The notes: generated by a model not told the origin, from the sequence alone. 64,000 bases of DNA from Nymphaea colorata (GCF_008831285.2 NC_045141.1:13936106-14000105); one strand, 5' to 3'; positions 33,813 to 44,984 are shown, counted from the stretch's first letter. Made by a program: numbers and translations.

Positions 33813-36160
33813 ATTTAAAAGACAATTATCGAAGAACTTGCAAGCACATGAAATCTCATTTATATATATTAAAGAATTATGATTCTTCGATTCTCATGGT
33901 TTTGGTCAATTGGGGTGCACTTAAGTAGCTAGATTAATAACATAAAAGATAAAGTAATACTGGATAATAATCTACCTTGGCAGACATAAGGAGGAAATGA
34001 GCATATACATTAATTTTCTCAAAGCAGGGCTTGTTGCTAAAGATTTTGATCGAGTTTCCAGATCTGGTTAATTTGAAGACATTTTTACTTTTGTAAGAAC
34101 TTTGGATACATATTGCATTTTTAAAGTTTTCCACTTGTTTGGGAAATTTTCATTGAAATGATTTACATTTTTTTCTGTATTAATTATCAATATGGCACTA
34201 TGTTTCTTTTTTTTTTATATGAAGAGAATGGCTCACTTTTGCTTACTATAACGGTAGAAGAGGTGCTCTCAATACGGCTGCACACGAGCCAAGTTGAGCT
34301 CGAACTTGGCCAGCTTGAGCTCGGCTCAAAAAACTCGAGGTCGATTACGGCTCAAACTCGAGTCAAGCTCCTTACAGCAAGCTCGAGCTCGACTCATTTA
34401 ACTTGTTTAGGCATTAACTCATGTAAGCATTAATTTGTTCAACTCGTGTAACTTGTGAAAATTTGTTTTTGCCCAAAAAGTGAAAACCGGTGATTCGGTT
34501 AACTGATTCTAACAATATTATATAGTGTACTGGTTTGCAAGTCGAGTCGTCGAGTTCTTGAAACTTGAACTCGACTCGTTTATCGTTTCGATTATTTTTG
34601 TAAACTCGAACTCAGCTCGTTTACAAATGAGTCAAGCACGAGCCATGTTTTTTCAAGCAAGTTTGAGTCGAGCCCGAGTTGGCTCAGCTGGTTGTGTAGC
34701 TCCAGCTTTCAATCAAACAACATATTATAAGATATTGAAATTATACATATTTTTCAATACTGCGGTTTTAAGTTACTTGTTATATATTGATTAGCATCAT
34801 TGTCATTTCTTTCACGCGTATAACTGATTTTTCAATTGCACAAGGGGACTATTGGGGGCTTATTGGTAGATTAAGCAAAATTTTAGCTGAATTATTATGG
34901 GGTTCACAAGTGGAGTCTCACAGATTTCTCCTTATTAAATGGGGATGCATTCTATTGTCCTTTCAAGGTGGGTAGGGTGAATTTGAGACGGATAGAGTTG
35001 TGTGCGTCGCTCTGTGCATGCAACGTACATATACCAAATAAAAGAAGGAGACATTTTTGAACTCGATTTGACTCACACATAGCACTTATGCTCAGGCTCA
35101 ATTCGAGCTTTATGAGGTGGGCTCGAGCTCAACTCCCTGAGTCCGAGCTTGAGCTCGACTCGTTTAAGCTTGTGCCCTTAATACATATGTTTTGCTTAAA
35201 ATTTTAACATTTTTATTTAAGCCATTTTAAGTTCTTGAAATTACAAAAGTGTTAACGTCGAACGAGCCTAATTGAGTCGAGTTCATCGAACTCGAAATCA
35301 ACTCGTCTACAAACTCGAGTTATCAGTTAAATTCGAACTTGACTCGTTCAACATACAAGTTGAGTTGGAGTCGAGCTTGACCGAGCGAGTTCTAGTCGAG
35401 CCCAAATATTTGTTAGCTGCAGACATCTTAGATCATCTTACTCAGTCTCTGCTTTTTGACAACCAAGACAGTTTGGGACACCATTTTGTAATTGTAAAGT
35501 GGCCTCCGTCAGTTTCTTTCTTTCTTTCTTTATTATTTCTTGATTTTTTGGCATTAAAATTGGTGGGGGATGCCCAAAAGCGTTACAGCGAATAACTGAT
35601 TTTTTCAACTATGTAAGGAAAATGGCAAAATGCAAGCTATGAAAAATTTTCTTTTGTAGATTCAATTATGTGTTACATATCAGCGCACATGTTTCTTAAA
35701 TCTCAAAATCGAAGGCCAGTAAATTTTTAATCCTACTAAACCAGCGCTTAGTTAATTCTTTCAGAACTAAGAAATTATTTCATAAGATAAATAATGTAAA
35801 GATGTGATTTTATAAATAATTTTTTTCATTTTCTTTATATCAATTTCATATCAGCACGATTTTTTTTTTTCAAAGGAAGCCCACAATTTTCAAAAGTACT
35901 AAATAAGAAACTACTTATATTTTACACTAGAAAGATAAATCATGTAAAACAGTTCTGTTGAGAAGGCCGGTTGAAACTTACGCTAGCCACATTGGAACCT
36001 TATCCAAAAAAGATTTTTTTTTGTGTCAAATTTATCAGATATTCACATATTCAAACTCCAATTCCCATTCATATGTGAATGAGGAAAAGTTTATGTATTA
36101 TATATATGAATCCGACTTTTAAATAATATACATTAGAATCCGAACCACATTGCAGAGTAC
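33813..36160. repeat. Left copy of a block repeated downstream of the CAF1-like gene
   Basis: 33813-34130 matches 37998-38300 (shared GACAATTATC, GAACTTGC, AAAGAATTATGATTC, TGCACTTAAGTAGCTAGATTAA, CACCTTGGCAG-like and TTTTGATCGAGTTTC blocks). 34790-34850 matches about 38440-38490, and 35675-36160 matches 38738-39335 (TTTTTCATTTTCTTTATATCAAT, CTAGAAAGATAAATCATGT and GGAACCTTATCC blocks). The copies are in the same order and orientation. The left copy is longer because it contains CTCGAG-rich repeat material (34265-34700 and 35050-35420). Confidence 0.8.
34265..35420. mobile_element. Two CTCGAG/GAGCTCG-rich repeat units
   Basis: 34265-34700 begins CGGCTGCACACGAGCC and ends GGTTGTGTAGCTCC, an imperfect inverted pair, with many ACTCGAACTCGACTCG-like words between. 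35050-35420 has the same vocabulary. A related unit occurs at 59733-60020. The structure fits a non-autonomous DNA transposon family with subterminal repeats; target-site duplications were not resolved. Confidence 0.45.
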
Positions 36161-36390
36161 CGACTTTGGAAATGCATGGATATTGGATATATGAACTCTA
36201 TTTATTTAAAACTGCATTCAGATTCCAATGTGAATCCTGATTGGCAAATGCATGAATCCAACTTAACGAGTTCCTGTGATTCATAGTTCTTGTTTTGGGA
36301 TCACATAGGAAACACAAGATATGGTTCGGTGGGAGACAGAGACTTTGGGATCAGATCAATGAAAACTTAAGGATATACTTGTCGGTTTCA

Positions 36391-36428
36391 GATGAAGATG
36401 AAGATGAAGATGAAGATGAAGATGAAGA
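36391..36428. repeat. (GATGAA)n hexamer repeat
   Basis: About six copies of GATGAA lie just upstream of the CAF1-like gene, in the presumed promoter. Confidence 0.95.
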
Positions 36429-36503
36429 ATTATCTAAGGTACCAATCAAATGAAAAAGATAATTATGTTGATCAGGACTCAGGAAACCGCCCTGAGTTTT
36501 ACA

Positions 36504-36510
36504 TATAAAT
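36504..36510 (+). promoter_or_regulatory. TATA box of CAF1-like gene
   Basis: TATAAAT lies 123 bases upstream of the chosen ATG (36633), a plausible core promoter position leaving a 5' UTR of roughly 90 bases. Confidence 0.5.
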
Positions 36511-36632
36511 TTGGAGTGTCCTCCACATTTGGAGAATATGGTCGGAGCTCTTTTCTTCCTCTCCTTCCTTCGGGCCTTCCCTTTACGTTGGTTCGATCCC
36601 CACAAGAGGAGATTGAAGAAGAAAGGAGAGCA

Positions 36633-37616
36633 ATGGAGATTGAAGTGAGGGAAGTGTGGGCTTGGAATCTTAAGGAAGAGATGGAGATGATTGCTTCCAT
36701 CAAGGATTCCTTTCCCTTCGTGGCCTTCGACACGGAGTTTCCCGGCTTCATCGCGTCGTCGTCTCGGGGGGCGACTCCCGACGAGTTATACGGCGACGTC
36801 AAACTGAACGTCGACAGTCTGAAGCTGATTCAAGTGGGTCTCGCCTTCTTCGACGGCTTCGGCATGCTGCCCTGCTCCAAGCCCTTCTGCGGCGTGGTGT
36901 GGCAGTTCAACCTCTCCGACTTCGACCCCTCCGGCGACTGCCACTCACCTTCGGCGGTCGAGTTTCTCAAGGAGAACGGCATCGATTTCACGGCAAGTCG
37001 GCGGCAGGGGATCGCTTCGATGAGGCTCTGCGAGGAGTTCTGGGCAGCAGGGTTGCTCGGCAATCCCCGTCTTGCTTGGCTCTGCTTCCACGGGACCTAC
37101 GATTTCGCCTACATGCTGAAGTTGATAGAAGGGGGGGAGCCGCTGCCGTCCACCCGACGAGAGTTCATGGAGAAGGTGAATCGCCTCTTCTGCAACATAT
37201 ACGACCTGAAATACATGGCGAAGTTCTACGATGAACTCCGGCACGGCAAGCTGGGGCTTCGGAGAATGGCTGAAATTCTTGGAGTGGAGGAATATTTGGA
37301 GAATTCTCGGGAGGAGGAGGAGGTGAAGGAGGGAGAGGGGAAGCACAGGTACCATCAAGCAGGATGGGACAGCTTAGTCACCGGCATGTCCTTTTTTCAG
37401 ATGGACATGATACAGGAGATTCAGGCCATGAAGCAGAGCTCCGGCGACATGCCGGTGGTGGTGGATTTATCTGGTTTGAACGCGGTGCTGAATGGTTCTA
37501 ACGGGGTGATATTTGACATGGGGACGGAGCTGATCGATGCAGCAGATGCAGCTACTGATCATTTGATGGCTGCGTATATATGGATAGATGTAAAAGAGCT
37601 TTGTTGCTGCCATTAA
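36633..37616 (+). CDS. CAF1-type poly(A) deadenylase (CCR4-NOT subunit)
   Basis: A single-exon protein of 327 residues. The frame is open upstream to 36450, but the ATG at 36633 gives the family start (EIREVW-type, here MEIEVREVWAWNLKEEM). It is a DEDDh 3'-5' exoribonuclease that shortens mRNA poly(A) tails. Catalytic residues are all present: D33 and E35 in FVAFDTEFPG, D157 in FHGTYDFAYMLKL, H241 and D246 in HQAGWDSLVTG. Plant CAF1 genes of this intronless subgroup are often stress-induced. Odd points: an acidic, Glu-rich insertion (about residues 219-240) before the last motif, and Trp where the family usually has Ser in HQAGSD. A locally GC-rich coding region sits within AT-rich repeats. 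The exact paralogue is not resolved. Confidence 0.93.
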   Translation: MEIEVREVWAWNLKEEMEMIASIKDSFPFVAFDTEFPGFIASSSRGATPDELYGDVKLNVDSLKLIQVGLAFFDGFGMLPCSKPFCGVVWQFNLSDFDPSGDCHSPSAVEFLKENGIDFTASRRQGIASMRLCEEFWAAGLLGNPRLAWLCFHGTYDFAYMLKLIEGGEPLPSTRREFMEKVNRLFCNIYDLKYMAKFYDELRHGKLGLRRMAEILGVEEYLENSREEEEVKEGEGKHRYHQAGWDSLVTGMSFFQMDMIQEIQAMKQSSGDMPVVVDLSGLNAVLNGSNGVIFDMGTELIDAADAATDHLMAAYIWIDVKELCCCH

Positions 37617-37619
37617 TTA

Positions 37620-38350
37620 AATTGATACGATCTGATTATCTTTGTATGTTGTACCCATTAATGGTTTTAATGCTAAAAGTTCATCCAATTTCATTTCATT
37701 CAATATATATATATATATCCGATTTGTTTACTGCCTTCAGAAGTTTCACAGAGAAAGTGACTTTTTTTTTCATTTTCAAACAATTAAAAGATGAACACTA
37801 ATAAAAAACTGTGAGAAATGTAACAATTCAGAGACAAATTACTAAAAGGTGAATGGATTAAATGGCAGAAATGAATTAAATTTCTTACCACATATGAAGC
37901 ATGCGCCACCAAAAAGTTACCTAAATAAACTGGCAGTTCTTTATTTACCTAACCTGCAAAGAAAATTAAACTAATAAAGATCGATAGCAATTGGAAAGTT
38001 TAAATGACAATTATCTAAAAACTTGCGAGCACATAAAATCTCATTTACATATTAAAGAATTATGATTCGTCGATTCTCATGCTTTATGTCAATGGGGTTG
38101 CACTTAAGTAGCTAGATTAACAACATAGAAAATAGATTAATAATATTGTTGCATAATAATCCACCTTGGCAGCCATATGAAAGGGGAACTGACAACCCTG
38201 ATTGCCAATATTACTTCCGTTTTCTAAAAGAGGTGAATTTTGATCGAGTTTCTAGACGTTGTTGATTTGAAGTTTTTTTTTACTTTTATAAGAAATTTAA
38301 AACCAAAAAAAGGTGCTTCCAGTGAAACAACGACATGCCAAGAGATATCG

Positions 38351-38427
<77 letters not shown>

Positions 38428-39335
38428 CCCTTTTCGTATATTGATTGTCATTTCTTTCACGCGGTAACTAATTTTTTTTAAGATATAGTTAAAAGGAAAA
38501 TGTTAAAGCGGAAGCTCTTAATGACAGCTGCCAAAAACTGAGGACTGCATCAAAGAATTCAACAGGAAAAAGCTCGTATATATTTGAGACTATGAACAAA
38601 TCGGTGGTCTTGTATATGAAGACATTCTCCCTTTGTATATTCAATATCGCATTCAAAAGCAACAAGCTTATACATACAGATTGTGAACAAATGGGTAATC
38701 TTGTAAATGAGGCATATATATATATATATATATATGTTCTGTATCAGTGAAAATGTTTCTAAAATCTCCAAGTTCAAAGTCCAATTAATTTTTAATGCCA
38801 CTAAACCTGCGATTACTTAAGTTTTTCAAAATTAAGAAACTATTCCCCGAGTTAAACCGTGTAAAAATGTTGTTTTATGAATAAAACTTTTCATTTTCTT
38901 TATATCAATGACACGATATTTCTTGTTTTTTTTTTTTAAGAAAAAGAAGGCCAACAACTTCCAAAAGTACTAAAGACTACTTATTTTTTTAACTAAACTT
39001 TGTAATAGAAAGATAAATCATGTTACACAGTACTTTAAAGTTTAAACTTGTTTAAGAACTTTCTCCTGAGCAGAAGACGGCGGGTTGAAACTTATGCGAC
39101 CCACTATGGAACCTTATCCCAAACATAAAATTTTTGGTAGGGGAGCCTACCCTGCACGCTTTCATAATTTTGGCACTTGTCTGATTTATCATATGTTCAC
39201 ATATTCAAACTCAAACTCGAATTCAGATTCAAATGTGAATGAAAATGAAGAAAAGTCTATACCATACATGAATCCGACTTTTAAATATTCATCGGAATCC
39301 AAACCGCATGAAAATATACTATAAAGTAATGACTT
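37620..39335. repeat. Right copy of the block repeated around the CAF1-like gene
   Basis: 37801-37990 is the inverted counterpart of 30170-30400. 37998-38300 and 38738-39335 are direct counterparts of 33813-34130 and 35675-36160. Divergence (many substitutions and indels) indicates old copies. No coding frame is preserved across both copies, consistent with non-coding transposon DNA or an old segmental duplication. Confidence 0.75.
38353..38424. repeat. (TA)n microsatellite, ~72 bp
   Basis: Uninterrupted (TA) run. Shorter (TA) tracts occur nearby at about 37703-37718 and 38713-38735. Confidence 0.97.
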
Positions 39336-40032
39336 TCAAACAGCATTTACCTTTACCACTGCTCCCATTCCAAATCTAAGATAATACATTTTAAGAAAAG
39401 ACATGAAATCAAGGAAAGAAATCAAGGAAATTTATTCCATTTCATTAGTCAACTCAGCAATTATCAAAATACCTATTCCACCTTCGTCAAGAGTCAATGA
39501 CAACAGTTTCCATGAAATTAAATGCAACTTTTTGCCTAATTTGCATCACGTCCTCCATTTTTTTCCAATGCAATCCTGCAGAGGAAGGCCCCCAACCATA
39601 TTATTGAAAATTTATGAACAAAAGATACAAAAGAGTGGAAGGAATGTACACAGGAAAGAACACAAAAGTGTCACTTATGGTAAAGAACTAAGCAACGAGT
39701 TCAAATTCCATTCACAAGAGGAGGGGTCCCAATGAAGGATAACATTAGATTGCAAGGAGTAAGACAAAATGATACTCAACTCCTTAGAGGGATTACAACA
39801 ACGAAAATTGAAATGCGACTTCAGTTTGCAGACGTTGTGGGAGCCCGGTTGAAGTTGGGTTTGACCACAAATCACCTGCCACATAGTTTTAATCCACTGC
39901 ATGTTGTTAGAGAGAACCTACACACTCTGCCCCTCAATCTGCAACATGGACAGTAGTTGTTCCAAACCAGTAGTTTCATGAAATTGATGATGGGAAATGA
40001 ACATGACAAGGAAACCTGAAAGTGCTTCCTTG
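39336..40032. other. Intergenic DNA left of hAT element
   Basis: No gene could be supported. A minus-strand frame (39675-39902) ending in CEWNLNSLLSSLP vaguely recalls LINE-type sequence and could belong to the LINE relic on the other side of the hAT insertion, but the order of domains does not fit well. Confidence 0.3.
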
Positions 40033-41035
40033 TAGGCCTGGGCGCCAGGCCGAGCCTCCGCTGGCTACCCGGTACCCGGCCCGGTTCGGTCCCGGGTCCG
40101 GGCCCTTGTTTTATCTTATCGGTCTTTCGCCTATTGTGCCCGGCCCGGCCCGACATCATAACGGGCCGGGTCCGGGTTAAGCTAACGGGCCCGTTGGGAC
40201 CCGTTAGGCCCGTTAACTCGAGAATGGATTCAAGAGTTTCAATTTAAAATTTTTAGGAAATGCATTTAGGGATTTAGGGTTTTCGACAGGAGATTGCGCG
40301 TGCATTGAGTAAGCCTTGGCGCCACCACCGTCCTTCACCATCCACCTCCAGTCCACCACCGGCGCACCTCATGGCAGTCTTCACCTCCCGTTGCAGAAGG
40401 TAAGATCAACCCCAAATCCCATCCACTGCTTCAAATCGATTCAACTGATTCATTACAAATCTTTTATTTTTTGTTGATTGACTCACCGTCGCTCTCCCCA
40501 TCTTTCTCTGTTGTAAGATTAATGATGTTGGGTCATGGGAATGATGCATTTGCGGGTTGCAGGTTGGAAGGAAACTGGCGATCATAAGCGAAACTCGTGA
40601 TCGTGACGGGAGGAGTGAGAGGGATCGGGCAGACCAGAACGGAGCTCATACACCATCCACGGCTTCCTCTATTCCCATTGCGACGTCACCGCGGCCATCG
40701 ACCTCGCCCGCTTCGGCCGCCTCAACATCAAGGTCAACAACGAGGGCGTGAGCGGCACCGAGGATCGCCACGACATTCGGAAGGTCGACCTCGGCGGATT
40801 TCAGAGGGATTTCACCGTCAATGTGGACGGTGTCTTCTTGGGACAGTCGGCCCGGCCCGGTTAACAAAACGGGCGGGCTTCGGACGTAGTTGACGAGGCC
40901 CGGTACCCAGCCCGGCCCGGCCCGATAATAGTCGGGCCGGGTAGCGGGTCGACCTGATTCAAATCCGGACCCTTAACGACATTGACTAAACGGGTCGGGC
41001 CGGCCCGGCCCGGCCCGGCCCGATGCCCAGGCCTA
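40033..41035. mobile_element. hAT-type transposon carrying a captured host gene fragment
   Basis: The element is 1003 bp, flanked by a perfect 8-bp duplication CTTCCTTG (40025-40032 and 41036-41043), the length typical of hAT elements. The ends TAGGCCTGGGC... and ...GCCCAGGCCTA are inverted repeats, with CCCGGCCCGG-rich subterminal sequence on both sides. There is no transposase; the interior is a piece of a short-chain dehydrogenase gene with an intron. It is a Pack-type non-autonomous element mobilised in trans. Confidence 0.88.
40370..40856 (+). pseudogene. Captured short-chain dehydrogenase/reductase fragment
   Basis: After a coding-like stretch ending AGAAG/GTAAGA (donor at 40400) and an acceptor GGTTGCAG at 40562, the sequence encodes the SDR start KLVIVTGGVRGIG (the cofactor-binding TGxxxGIG motif, 40591-40627). 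It then shifts frame and reads YSHCDVTAAIDLARFGRLNI, a NN.G motif (NNEGVSG) and FQRDFTVNVDGVFLG up to about 40850. This is the Rossmann half of a plant SDR of the xanthoxin-dehydrogenase-like group. It lacks the catalytic YxxxK part, has Glu where the NNAG motif has Ala, and has an imperfect repeat of the first beta-strand codons (KLAIISE/KLVIVTG). It is non-functional as an enzyme. Confidence 0.8.
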
Positions 41036-41045
41036 CTTCCTTGTG

Positions 41046-42870
41046 TCAAATTTCCCTTTTGGTAGAGATGAGCACCCCAACTTTAACAGAGTCATCCAAT
41101 TTTAATGTAGCTATTTGGATTAGAAGCTCATAATTTGCTTTGAGGAGATTTAGACCAGGAAGGAAGTTTGTTTTCACCCAAAGAGAAATCTCTCTTCTCT
41201 GATCTGGTGACCAATTGAAAGATTGGTAAATCAAATAGCACTCCTTCCAAATTTTGTCAACATTTTATTGTGGGAAATTTTGTCAACATTTTGTTGTGGG
41301 AATAAAGGGCGATCTTCAAAGACTAATGAGTTCCTCCATGCCCAAATTTTCCATGTCGCTACTAGAAAAGTTATTCGCCAACACCGGTTCAACCATCCCC
41401 TCTTGAAAGAGGAGACGATCCACCACTTGATACCTTGCAGGAACGACCTCAATGTCCCACAAGGTTTCTGGAATTTAGTAATGATGAGCTGCCAAAGGCC
41501 ACAACCAAAAAACATATGATTAATAGAATCCTCATCAGATAGGCAAAAAGGTTATCTATTGGACAGATGAAACCCTCTACGTTTGAGGTTGTCCATAGTG
41601 CTCAACTTTCCCTTGCTCATGATGTAGGTGTACCATTGGGTCTTGGGGGAACAACAACATCGAGGATAGTCTTTTTTCAATAGAAAGAGCTCCCTTTCTT
41701 CCCGACATCCTCTCAAAAAAGCTACCAAGATACCTTATCCCAATCTAAGCCCTCTCATTGCCACAAGTCTTGAAATTGAGAAAGGCGGATCCATAGTCAA
41801 TTGGTTGGCATTAAAGTCATATTGAATGGCAAGCTTTAAAATTGCAATAGAAAATGAACGCATGGCCTTTAAAATATAGAACTTAGAAGAATGGACTTTG
41901 AACAACAAAATGCCTCCCTCAGCCATCTAACTACACTCTAGCTATAGAGTCATTCCCCACAGACCATCTGACCTCTTTTTTAATGGCGTCCCAACCTCAT
42001 TTTATTCCTTTTCCATGAGTCTTTTGTCTTGCCCTTGCGTGTCCAGAGACAGTGGCTCATGAGATATTTCTTCGAGACAAGGGATGCCCAAGAAGATATT
42101 TTATGACCAACCTGCATAGCAAGATTTCCTAAGCAGGTTTTGTGTAGGTCTGTAATACTTTTAGGGCCTACACCCCCCTCCTCTTTCGGTCTGAAAAGTT
42201 TATTCCATGCAACTAAGTGTTGTTTGTGGCATCCAATGTTAGAGCCTCATAAAAAATTAGCAGTAAGAGATTCGAGTACCTGAATAATCTTTTTATGAAA
42301 GTTTGAAGGGGGAACACCAGAAAAATATGAGATGTATAAAGGAAGATTGAAGTAAAACATATGTGCCCACATAAGAGAGTAGCGAGAACTTTCATGCTGC
42401 CAGTTTCCTTTGAACTTTAAGGACAAGGGGTTGGCAGAGGTCAAGACTAAGTTTTCTCACAAAGAGGGAGAGCCTCAGGCAGTTAAGAGGAAGGGAGGCA
42501 AGGGGCCAGCCCATGGAGGCCACAGCCAAGTTGCTCAAGTCTTCATGGGCATTGAAAATTATAATTCTCGATTTAGTATCATTAACTCTTATACCAACTT
42601 TGATATCGAAATCTCTCATAATACTTTTGATTTCTTGAAGAAACTCAATGTTGAGTGGGAGAGTTGGCCCACCAAGCTTATTCATGTTCACACTATGCAG
42701 AATATATCTATGGAAACACTCCATGATAACAATGAATAAGAGATGTGACATTAGGTCACCTTGTCTGAGGCCACAAGAGCTATCAAAGTATTGACCCACA
42801 ACACCATTGACTCAGATCGCAACGATCCATGTATTATGAAAACCCATCCATGTCCTCCATCTTTTCACAT
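41046..42870 (-). mobile_element. LINE (non-LTR retrotransposon) relic
   Basis: On the minus strand, fragments follow LINE ORF2 order. Reverse transcriptase with SSCGLRQGDLMSHLLFIVIME lies at about 42700-42790. A thumb-like KRKLA.. and PLYISYFSGVPPSNFHKKI region follows at 42250-42420, a CHKQHLVAWNKLFRPKEEGG-type block at about 42170-42240, and a zf-RVT-like WLNRCWRITFLVATWKIWAW.RN stretch at 41300-41400. The catalytic F/YADD segment expected between the LRQGD block and the following helix is missing, apparently deleted. Frames shift often. The 5' part and the 3' tail are not found; the hAT element abuts the 3' side. A 26-bp tandem duplication lies at about 41250-41302. Confidence 0.82.
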
Positions 42871-44305
42871 AAAATGAATGCACATTCACCGACGCAGAGA
42901 AAACAAGCAAACCAACATCAACAACTCATATATATAACCCAAAGAAGATTGGACAATTTTTAGTGATCAAAAGGAACAAACAAACTCATGAAGGTGACTA
43001 ACTAACCATAGTTTGCTTGCAAGCTTGACTAGTCAGCTAGAGAAGTAATAAATTGGAGATAGTTAAGTGTTATCTTGGTGTGTTAGAACGGCAATGCTTA
43101 GAATACAAGCACCCCATTGGAGGAATACCAATACCTCCAGACAGGGGCCAAAAATAATTCATGTATCCTACAATAAAAATTTTGAAAAATGATATTTTGA
43201 TTCCTGTCAAAATTTTGAAACCATAATTTGACCTCTTTCATGAAAAAAAAATTTCTCTACCTCTACCTCTACAAACATTTATAATGTCATTAATGTATGT
43301 TTGCTTTGGGTTGTACTTAGGGATGTCAATGTAATCCGGTTTGAATGGGATATCAGACCGATTCAATCCAAAAAAATCAGACATGAAGAAGAAAATAATA
43401 TCCAATTAAGAAATCAGATCAGATTTGGATTCAGATTCTGATATATATAAATATCCAACCGGATGTAAATACAGATTCACATCAAATTCATTTTTAGACA
43501 AATATCCGCCATTAAAATTTGGAAATTGGCAAAATTCGATTCAAAATCGGCAAAATCCGATCTGAGTTCTAGGATGAGCCGGGAAGATCCAACTGGATCA
43601 GGTCCGGTTTAAAAAGACCCGGAACTAGTTCAACCTCAAGCTTATCCTCGGCCGACGGCTTCTTTTGAAGGACAAGAAGCGTGACATGTTGAATGATGGC
43701 ATTTTTTGGTACTGCTGAAAAGGACAATGATATAACGTGGTGAGTATCATGAACCTTTTTGCCCGATGGAACCTCTTTTATCTTCCTCCCAATAATTTCG
43801 GTGGTGACAAACGCAAACAGAGACATGTTATCACTTTTTTACTATTTGGCTTTTTTTAAATTTTTTGGTTTTAGTTTAATTAATTTGCATATTTTTTTTT
43901 ATTCTTTTCAAAAAAAAATAACGTTGTTTTTTCAATTTACAGCTTATTCAACTTCGTTGCTGAAGGGCCGACCTAAGCAGCTTGAATTACTTGACTCAAA
44001 ATCCAATTTGATCGGCAGGGCTCCTCTTATCGCTTTCAAATCCGTGTTTGAGAGTGACCGGACCTAAATTGCTCTTTCTCTTTCTCCCCCTTTAGGAAGG
44101 ATCCAAATACCTTTCTCAGCTTTTTGGCCAAGTTGAAGCTTAATATGTTTCTCCTTCTCTTCCACCTAACTCTTTTCCTCTCTATATGAATGCCCGCTAA
44201 CTCTTTCTACTCGCTTTTTCCAATAAATTCACCGCCATTTTTTGTCCATGTCTCTCTCTTTCTTCCTTCAGCCCTCTTTTCAACTCTTTCTTAAAAAGCT
44301 CAACC
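42871..44305. other. Intergenic DNA with one unexplained minus-strand frame
   Basis: A minus-strand frame at 43826-43569 (85 codons, ATG start, MSLFAFVTTEIIGRKIKEVP) is moderately coding-like but matches nothing I recognise and has no paired exons. 43320-43560 has a TCAATCCGGTTTGAA-like repeat vocabulary (ATATCCAACCGGAT). The rest is AT-rich, with poly-T near 43895. Confidence 0.3.
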
Positions 44306-44371
44306 AGTGGCGGAGCTAGAAAAATTGATTGGAGGGACACTTGTTTAAACAAACTCAAATCTCGTGGGATA

Positions 44372-44429
<58 letters not shown>

Positions 44430-44499
44430 AGATTTCTATTTAAAAATAAAAAACTTTTAAGAGGCTGCCCACACCAGCCACAATGTGGCTACGCCACTC
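44306..44499. mobile_element. MITE-like element with GTGGCGGAGC ends
   Basis: The left end CCAGTGGCGGAGCTAG and right end GTGGCTACGCCACTCC are inverted repeats, enclosing a (TA)n run (44376-44427). The AGTGGCGGAGC terminus is a common plant repeat end. Relatives are suggested at about 45670 (GGGGCGGAACCAAGG) and 430-600. Confidence 0.5.
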
Positions 44500-44576
44500 C
44501 ATTGGATTGAACTTAATAAGAATGAAAACATGGCTCTTATTGGGCGAAATGACGATCTCTCACTCCCTCTCTCTAC

Positions 44577-44700
44577 CAAGTGATAGGTAGCGCAATCAAT
44601 TGGGTTGGGTGGTGTGTTATAGTCACGTTCTTAGTTCAAATCTTGGAGGGTGTTATCTTGATGGTATTGAGAAAATGTTAAATTTGGTATTATAGGTGCT
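44577..44700 (+). mobile_element. Possible tRNA-derived SINE
   Basis: TAGCGCAATCAATTGGG (A-box-like) followed about 45 bases later by TTAGTTCAAATCTTGG (B-box-like). The first motif is nearly repeated at 63815 (TAGCGCAATCAATGGGG). Body about 120 bp, no clear tail. Confidence 0.35.
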
Positions 44701-44750
44701 GCCATTATGGTGGCTCGATAGATCGATTCTAATCCCTCATTCTCCTCTTT

Positions 44751-44787
<37 letters not shown>

Positions 44788-44925
44788 CTGAAGTTAGTAG
44801 GAGACATCCCACCAAAGCTTCTTGCATGGATCTTAGATCCCTGGAATAACTCCAATCATCCTTTCCCCACATATTAAGAGCAGGAGATTTTGGGCTTTAG
44901 CATTCTAAATATTGGTATCCGTATC

Positions 44926-44984
44926 ATACCTTTCTTGGCCTTTTGGCTAAGAACAAGTGTAGTATCTATTCTCATCAGTTTAAA
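44926..44984 (+). pseudogene. Truncated U2 snRNA retropseudogene
   Basis: 44926-44984 matches the first about 58 bases of plant U2 snRNA with few changes: it starts ATACCTTTCT, keeps GGCCTTTTGGCTAAGA, the branch-site-pairing GTGTAGTATCT block, and ATCAGTTTAA, then diverges where U2 would continue with its next stem. No Sm site or 3' stems follow. Flanking 15-base segments (44911-44925 ATTGGTATCCGTATC and about 44986-45000 AATGGTAGCCGTATC) match at 13 of 15 positions, fitting a target-site duplication from LINE-driven retroposition. Confidence 0.85.

Noticed and set aside
36479-37358. Several minus-strand frames opposite the CAF1-like gene
   Set aside because: Antisense shadows of a GC-rich single-exon gene.
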